5,308 nucleotides of DNA from Methanobacteriota archaeon (GTDB lineage: Archaea > Thermoplasmatota > Poseidoniia > Poseidoniales > Poseidoniaceae). Shown here piece after piece: positions 2,684-5,308 of the stretch (position 1 is its first letter; each line of letters begins with the position of its first letter). A program made the position numbers and the translations under genes. The stretch spans positions 1 through 5,308 of the forward strand of contig PADF01000019.1 of the NCBI GenBank assembly GCA_002702945.1, given 5' to 3'. The notes beneath the pieces were generated by a model. The model saw only the letters and a program-made list of their open reading frames with translations, had not been told where the DNA came from and searched no databases.

Positions 2684-5308
2684 TTAAGCATTAGCTAAAG
2701 TAGTTACTGTACCACTACTTCCTTTATATTTTAATGCTCCAGCTTCAACATAAAGTACTCCACCATCAGTAGGTGTACCAGGTGCTGTTTGATTATGAAT
2801 ATAATACTCACCGTTGGCACTTATATTACCAGCAACAGTTAATAGCTCTGCTGGATCAGTAGTCCCTATACCGACCTTACCTGCTACCGTTGCTGTTATT
2901 CTATCTACATCTCCTAGCTCGTTTTGTGAAATCTTAAATTTGTCTGAATCGGAGTTATCTACTCCACAAGCCCATTTATCTCCACCCGTTGGCTCAAACT
3001 GAATAGAAGCGTCACCACCTGCAGTATTCTCTAATGTAATCATACGTTGCGCACCGGAATGAGCACTGAATATGTGTAGAGGACCATCGGTTGGTGTACC
3101 ACCAATGCCGACGAGGCCAGCATTATCAATAATAAACCTATTAGCGGTTTGGGTATGATCACGAATATAAAAATGATCAGGCGAGTTATCAGACCCAACA
3201 TGCCATTCGCGAGCAGTATTTTTAAGCTGATATGCTAGAGCTCCCGCGTTTTGATTTTCTAGCAGAATATCTGGACTGGCTCCAGATACATGAAGATTGG
3301 TAGTTGGTTCAATAGTCCCGATGCCAACATTATTTCCTAAAATATGAGTATCTGGATTTGTGGTTGTATTTCCAATCGTAACTGCTTCTCCAGTATTAAC
3401 TGTAGTAACTGCTATATATTCGTTACCGCCTTGCTTAACAACAAATCCATCTGCTGTATTATCCTGCATGTTTGCAATAAAAGCAGAACCAGTTGTAGGA
3501 GAGGCGATCTCTAACCTAGCAGCTGGCGTATCAGTCCCGATGCCGACGTCGCCATCTTGGGAGATAGTCATTCTTTGCTTTGCGTCCTCAGTACTGGAGT
3601 GAGTCCAAAACGAAAGAACTGAAGTATCTTTATTTGTCGATCCAATAGTGGAAGCAATAGCACCAATACTTCTGGTTCCGTGGTTTGCAAAAACTAATGA
3701 ACAACCAATATCTGTTGTACTACCGCTGTCGCCTGCGTTTTCGAGCCTAAGCTGAGTGCCAGCGTCTCCCATAGTTGAAGTGGCTGCGAGCTTTGTGTAA
3801 ACACTATTAAGTGACGTGTCTGTTACGTGTAATTGGGTACTTGGCGTAGTAGTCCCGATGCCGACTTTACCAGCTTTAATATTAACAGTATCTGTGTTAG
3901 CTCCGTCCTGCAAGACAAGCGAGTCATTGGAAGCGTCGTGATATATGGCAGACTTCGTAGTGCCATTTTCAACAAAACTAAGTCGTGCGTCAGCATCTGC
4001 TGTACCTCCGTGAATAAAAGCATTCGCTCCACCACCTGAATTATGAACTTCAAAATCACCATGAACATCTAATGTTCTACCTGGCGTAGTAGTCCCAATA
4101 CCGACCATACCGTTTCCAGATATGGTCATTTTCGTAGTTGAACTACCACCAGTTGCTTTTGTTACAAACTGAACGTCTCCTCCGTTACTGTGGTTTGATA
4201 TAGAAGCCGCTACTCCATCTAATTTGAACCTGAATGATCCTCCTGAAGATGAATCCTCTAAAGCAACCTCTGGTGTAGCATGTTTTACTTCAAGAGGATA
4301 ATTTGGCGCAGTAGTCCCGATGCCAAGGTCGTTGAGAAAGAACGAGGGTGCTGTAGTTGCAGAAATCCTAACCTTATCAGCAGCTCCCGTTTGACCGTAA
4401 ATATCGGTTGAGCTAATTCTAAAACCAGCACCTGTAGAAACAGTTCCATAAGTCCCTGTACCTATATTACCGTTAACGTGAAGGAGGTGATCAGGCGCAG
4501 CAGTCCCAATACCGAGATCGCCGTCGACTAATACCACCTGGCTATCAGTATCATTTGAACCTAAATTTATAGTCTTACCAGACTTGGCTAGAAGAAATAT
4601 ACTACCATCCGAAGTTATGTTAGTATTGTGCGATGCGTTGTCAAACATCACTTCCGTACCTGCGGAATTAGTTGCACGGAATCCTGTTTTCGCACTAACA
4701 GCACCAATTACTGTTAGCTCATGATTTGGCGCAGTAGTACCGATGCCAACCTTACCGCTGCTATCAATTACAAACCGATCAGCAGTTGCTGTAGTGTCTC
4801 TGATTTTGAAAATGTCAGAGATAGCACCATCATTCATAATCGTCCACTGACGAGCATCATTAGTCAAATATAAGAATGACTGTGAATCAGTTCCGGTAGC
4901 CTCCGCTCCTACGGAGACATCATTTGTCCCTACAATCTTGGCCCGAATACTTGTGCCACCTGCCATGTGAAGCAAAGTACCTGGTGCAGCAGTCCCAATA
5001 CCAACATTGCCACCGGCATATACTGTACCGTCACCTTTAACAGAAAATGTAGGTGAACCGACTGTACCTGCAGTATCTACTCCAAGTGCTATCTGATCCG
5101 TATCAGCTTGCTGTATATGCACAACCGGCTGTGATCCTCCAGAGGCGTGTATTTGGGCGAAGGCGACCATTTGCCTTGTCGCGGAAGCAACATTCCTATT
5201 AATACCAAGGGCTCTTCCTGTCCCTGCTTGAGTGAACTGAACCAAGCTGTTTCCGTCATTAGTCGTTCCAGTAACTTCCAAAGGTTCATTCGGGCTGGAT
5301 GTCCCGAT
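2684..5308 (-). CDS. Tail-fibre-like structural protein with G-I-G-T repeats, 5' end cut by window edge
   Basis: The frame stays open to the right edge, giving 874 residues without the N-terminus. A TTG at 5281 is not the true start, because the codons before it (ATC GGG ACA) continue the repeat motif as IGTSSPNEPLEV. The protein consists of about ten modules of 63-106 residues. Each is closed by the hallmark VGIGTxxPxxxLxVxG, which recurs eleven times, including the partial copy at the edge. Between hallmarks lie beta-strand-rich, Gly/Ser/Thr/Asn/Asp-rich stretches such as KMTISGNG and RFVIDSSG. This hallmark is known from phage fibre and adhesin-like proteins, often those ending in an endosialidase-type chaperone. 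Here the end is instead a short tip, TPTDGGVLYVEAGALKYKG, followed by SSGTVTTLANA and the stop; no chaperone domain is seen. The protein is probably an extended trimeric virion fibre or decoration touching the host surface. No signal peptide or membrane segment is visible. Base composition is visibly richer in G and C than in the genes to its left. The exact position in the virion is unknown. Confidence 0.83.
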   Translation of the reverse strand: MGTSSPNEPLEVTGTTNDGNSLVQFTQAGTGRALGINRNVASATRQMVAFAQIHASGGSQPVVHIQQADTDQIALGVDTAGTVGSPTFSVKGDGTVYAGGNVGIGTAAPGTLLHMAGGTSIRAKIVGTNDVSVGAEATGTDSQSFLYLTNDARQWTIMNDGAISDIFKIRDTTATADRFVIDSSGKVGIGTTAPNHELTVIGAVSAKTGFRATNSAGTEVMFDNASHNTNITSDGSIFLLAKSGKTINLGSNDTDSQVVLVDGDLGIGTAAPDHLLHVNGNIGTGTYGTVSTGAGFRISSTDIYGQTGAADKVRISATTAPSFFLNDLGIGTTAPNYPLEVKHATPEVALEDSSSGGSFRFKLDGVAASISNHSNGGDVQFVTKATGGSSTTKMTISGNGMVGIGTTTPGRTLDVHGDFEVHNSGGGANAFIHGGTADADARLSFVENGTTKSAIYHDASNDSLVLQDGANTDTVNIKAGKVGIGTTTPSTQLHVTDTSLNSVYTKLAATSTMGDAGTQLRLENAGDSGSTTDIGCSLVFANHGTRSIGAIASTIGSTNKDTSVLSFWTHSSTEDAKQRMTISQDGDVGIGTDTPAARLEIASPTTGSAFIANMQDNTADGFVVKQGGNEYIAVTTVNTGEAVTIGNTTTNPDTHILGNNVGIGTIEPTTNLHVSGASPDILLENQNAGALAYQLKNTAREWHVGSDNSPDHFYIRDHTQTANRFIIDNAGLVGIGGTPTDGPLHIFSAHSGAQRMITLENTAGGDASIQFEPTGGDKWACGVDNSDSDKFKISQNELGDVDRITATVAGKVGIGTTDPAELLTVAGNISANGEYYIHNQTAPGTPTDGGVLYVEAGALKYKGSSGTVTTLANA
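2687..2806 (-). other. C-terminal tip segment of the fibre protein
   Basis: The last 40 residues before the stop hold YYIHNQTAPGTPTDGG, then VLYVEAGALKYKG, and end SSGTVTTLANA. They lack the G-I-G-T hallmark and form a compact beta-rich cap. From memory, similar endings (G-x-L-Y-V-E-x-G-A-L-K-Y-K-G-S-S-G-T) occur on other marine phage structural proteins, so this may be an exchangeable tip or a trimerisation element. That reading is inference from family resemblance. Confidence 0.5.
3101..3214 (-). repeat. Fibre module copy B (AREW...GIG)
   Basis: This 38-residue stretch starts AREWHVGSDN and contains FYIRDHTQTANRFIIDNAG before its GIG hallmark. It clearly matches the module at 4739-4855, which is about 1.6 kb away in the same gene. 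The two share the A-R-x-W start, the IRD-T-TA-RF-ID core and nearly the same length. Confidence 0.75.
4739..4855 (-). repeat. Fibre module copy A (ARQW...GIG)
   Basis: This 39-residue stretch starts ARQWTIMNDG and contains FKIRDTTATADRFVIDSSG before its GIG hallmark. It is the partner of the copy at 3101-3214. The similarity extends well beyond the hallmark, so this is an intragenic duplication or a reused folding unit rather than a shared short motif. Confidence 0.75.

Larger units (their letters stand above)
2859..5308 (-). repeat. Array of eleven degenerate G-I-G-T repeats inside the fibre gene
   Basis: The Gly-Ile-Gly codons of the hallmark lie at 2864-2872, 3101-3109, 3317-3325, 3536-3544, 3854-3862, 4094-4102, 4316-4324, 4505-4513, 4739-4747 and 4994-5002. 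A partial copy lies at 5303-5308. Steps between copies range from 189 to 318 bp and are all multiples of three. At DNA level, AGTCCCGATGCC on the plus strand is identical in the copies near 3317, 3536, 3854 and 4316. AGTCCCAATACC is identical in those near 4094, 4505 and 4994. The copy at 3101 is the most divergent, reading VGIGGTPTDGPLHI, with one residue lost before the proline and one gained after it. Confidence 0.9.

Noticed and set aside
2814..4039. Plus-strand open frames at 2814-3002, 3360-3602 and 3833-4039
   Set aside because: They lie antisense within the fibre gene, whose repeats recur in frame throughout. They have low-complexity Ser/Val/Thr-rich translations and no family resemblance.
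5279..5281. TTG at 5281 as the start of the fibre gene
   Set aside because: The frame continues to the edge as IGTSSPNEP, which is the repeat hallmark, so the gene is truncated by the window rather than starting here.
3823..5289. Minus-strand open frames at 3823-4068 and 5089-5289
   Set aside because: They are in alternate frames of the fibre gene, and the strong repeat pattern is in the long frame. Their products show no recognisable motif.
2859..5308. Repeats as a CRISPR array or tandem DNA satellite
   Set aside because: Spacing is irregular (189-318 bp), all steps keep the reading frame, and the repeats encode a known fibre-type protein motif.

Overview
The window looks like part of a double-stranded DNA tailed-phage genome, most likely an uncultured marine virus with T4-like (myovirus) affinities. 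The evidence is an AT-rich background, seven genes packed head to tail on the minus strand with gaps of 42 bp or less, few Shine-Dalgarno sequences, TATAAATA-like boxes just before some starts, and a fibre-type structural protein built from G-I-G-T repeats. The host cannot be decided from this stretch. A marine alphaproteobacterium or a cyanobacterium would both fit, and no photosynthesis gene is present to favour the latter.

In transcription order (right to left) the layout is as follows. (1) A long, GC-richer tail-fibre-like gene fills the right half and is cut by the right edge, so its N-terminus is missing. (2) A 93-residue protein has one membrane segment followed by a coiled coil. (3) A 230-residue PD-(D/E)XK nuclease of the RecB/Cas4-like class has its catalytic residues intact. 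(4) An unrecognised lysine-rich protein of about 80 residues follows. (5) Next is a xanthine-guanine phosphoribosyltransferase-like enzyme with an intact PRPP loop. (6) A 118-residue protein with one N-terminal membrane anchor and an extracytoplasmic coiled coil overlaps the next gene by 11 bp. (7) A lytic-transglycosylase (SLT-fold) protein runs off the left edge.

The block mixes virion structure (fibre), cell-wall attack (transglycosylase, possibly with the two small membrane proteins as holin-like and spanin-like partners), DNA processing (nuclease) and purine salvage (phosphoribosyltransferase). Such mixing is common in accessory parts of large marine phage genomes. Only the enzymatic assignments rest on visible catalytic motifs. 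The lysis roles of the small membrane proteins are inferred from topology and position.

I found no tRNA, rRNA, CRISPR array, insertion sequence, attachment site or convincing intrinsic terminator. Plus-strand open frames inside the fibre gene are antisense shadows. The points most worth checking are the mosaic repeat structure of the fibre, a possible capsid-targeting leader with a T4-protease-like cleavage site on the transglycosylase, and the short promoter-like boxes. I see no clear evidence of an entirely new system.
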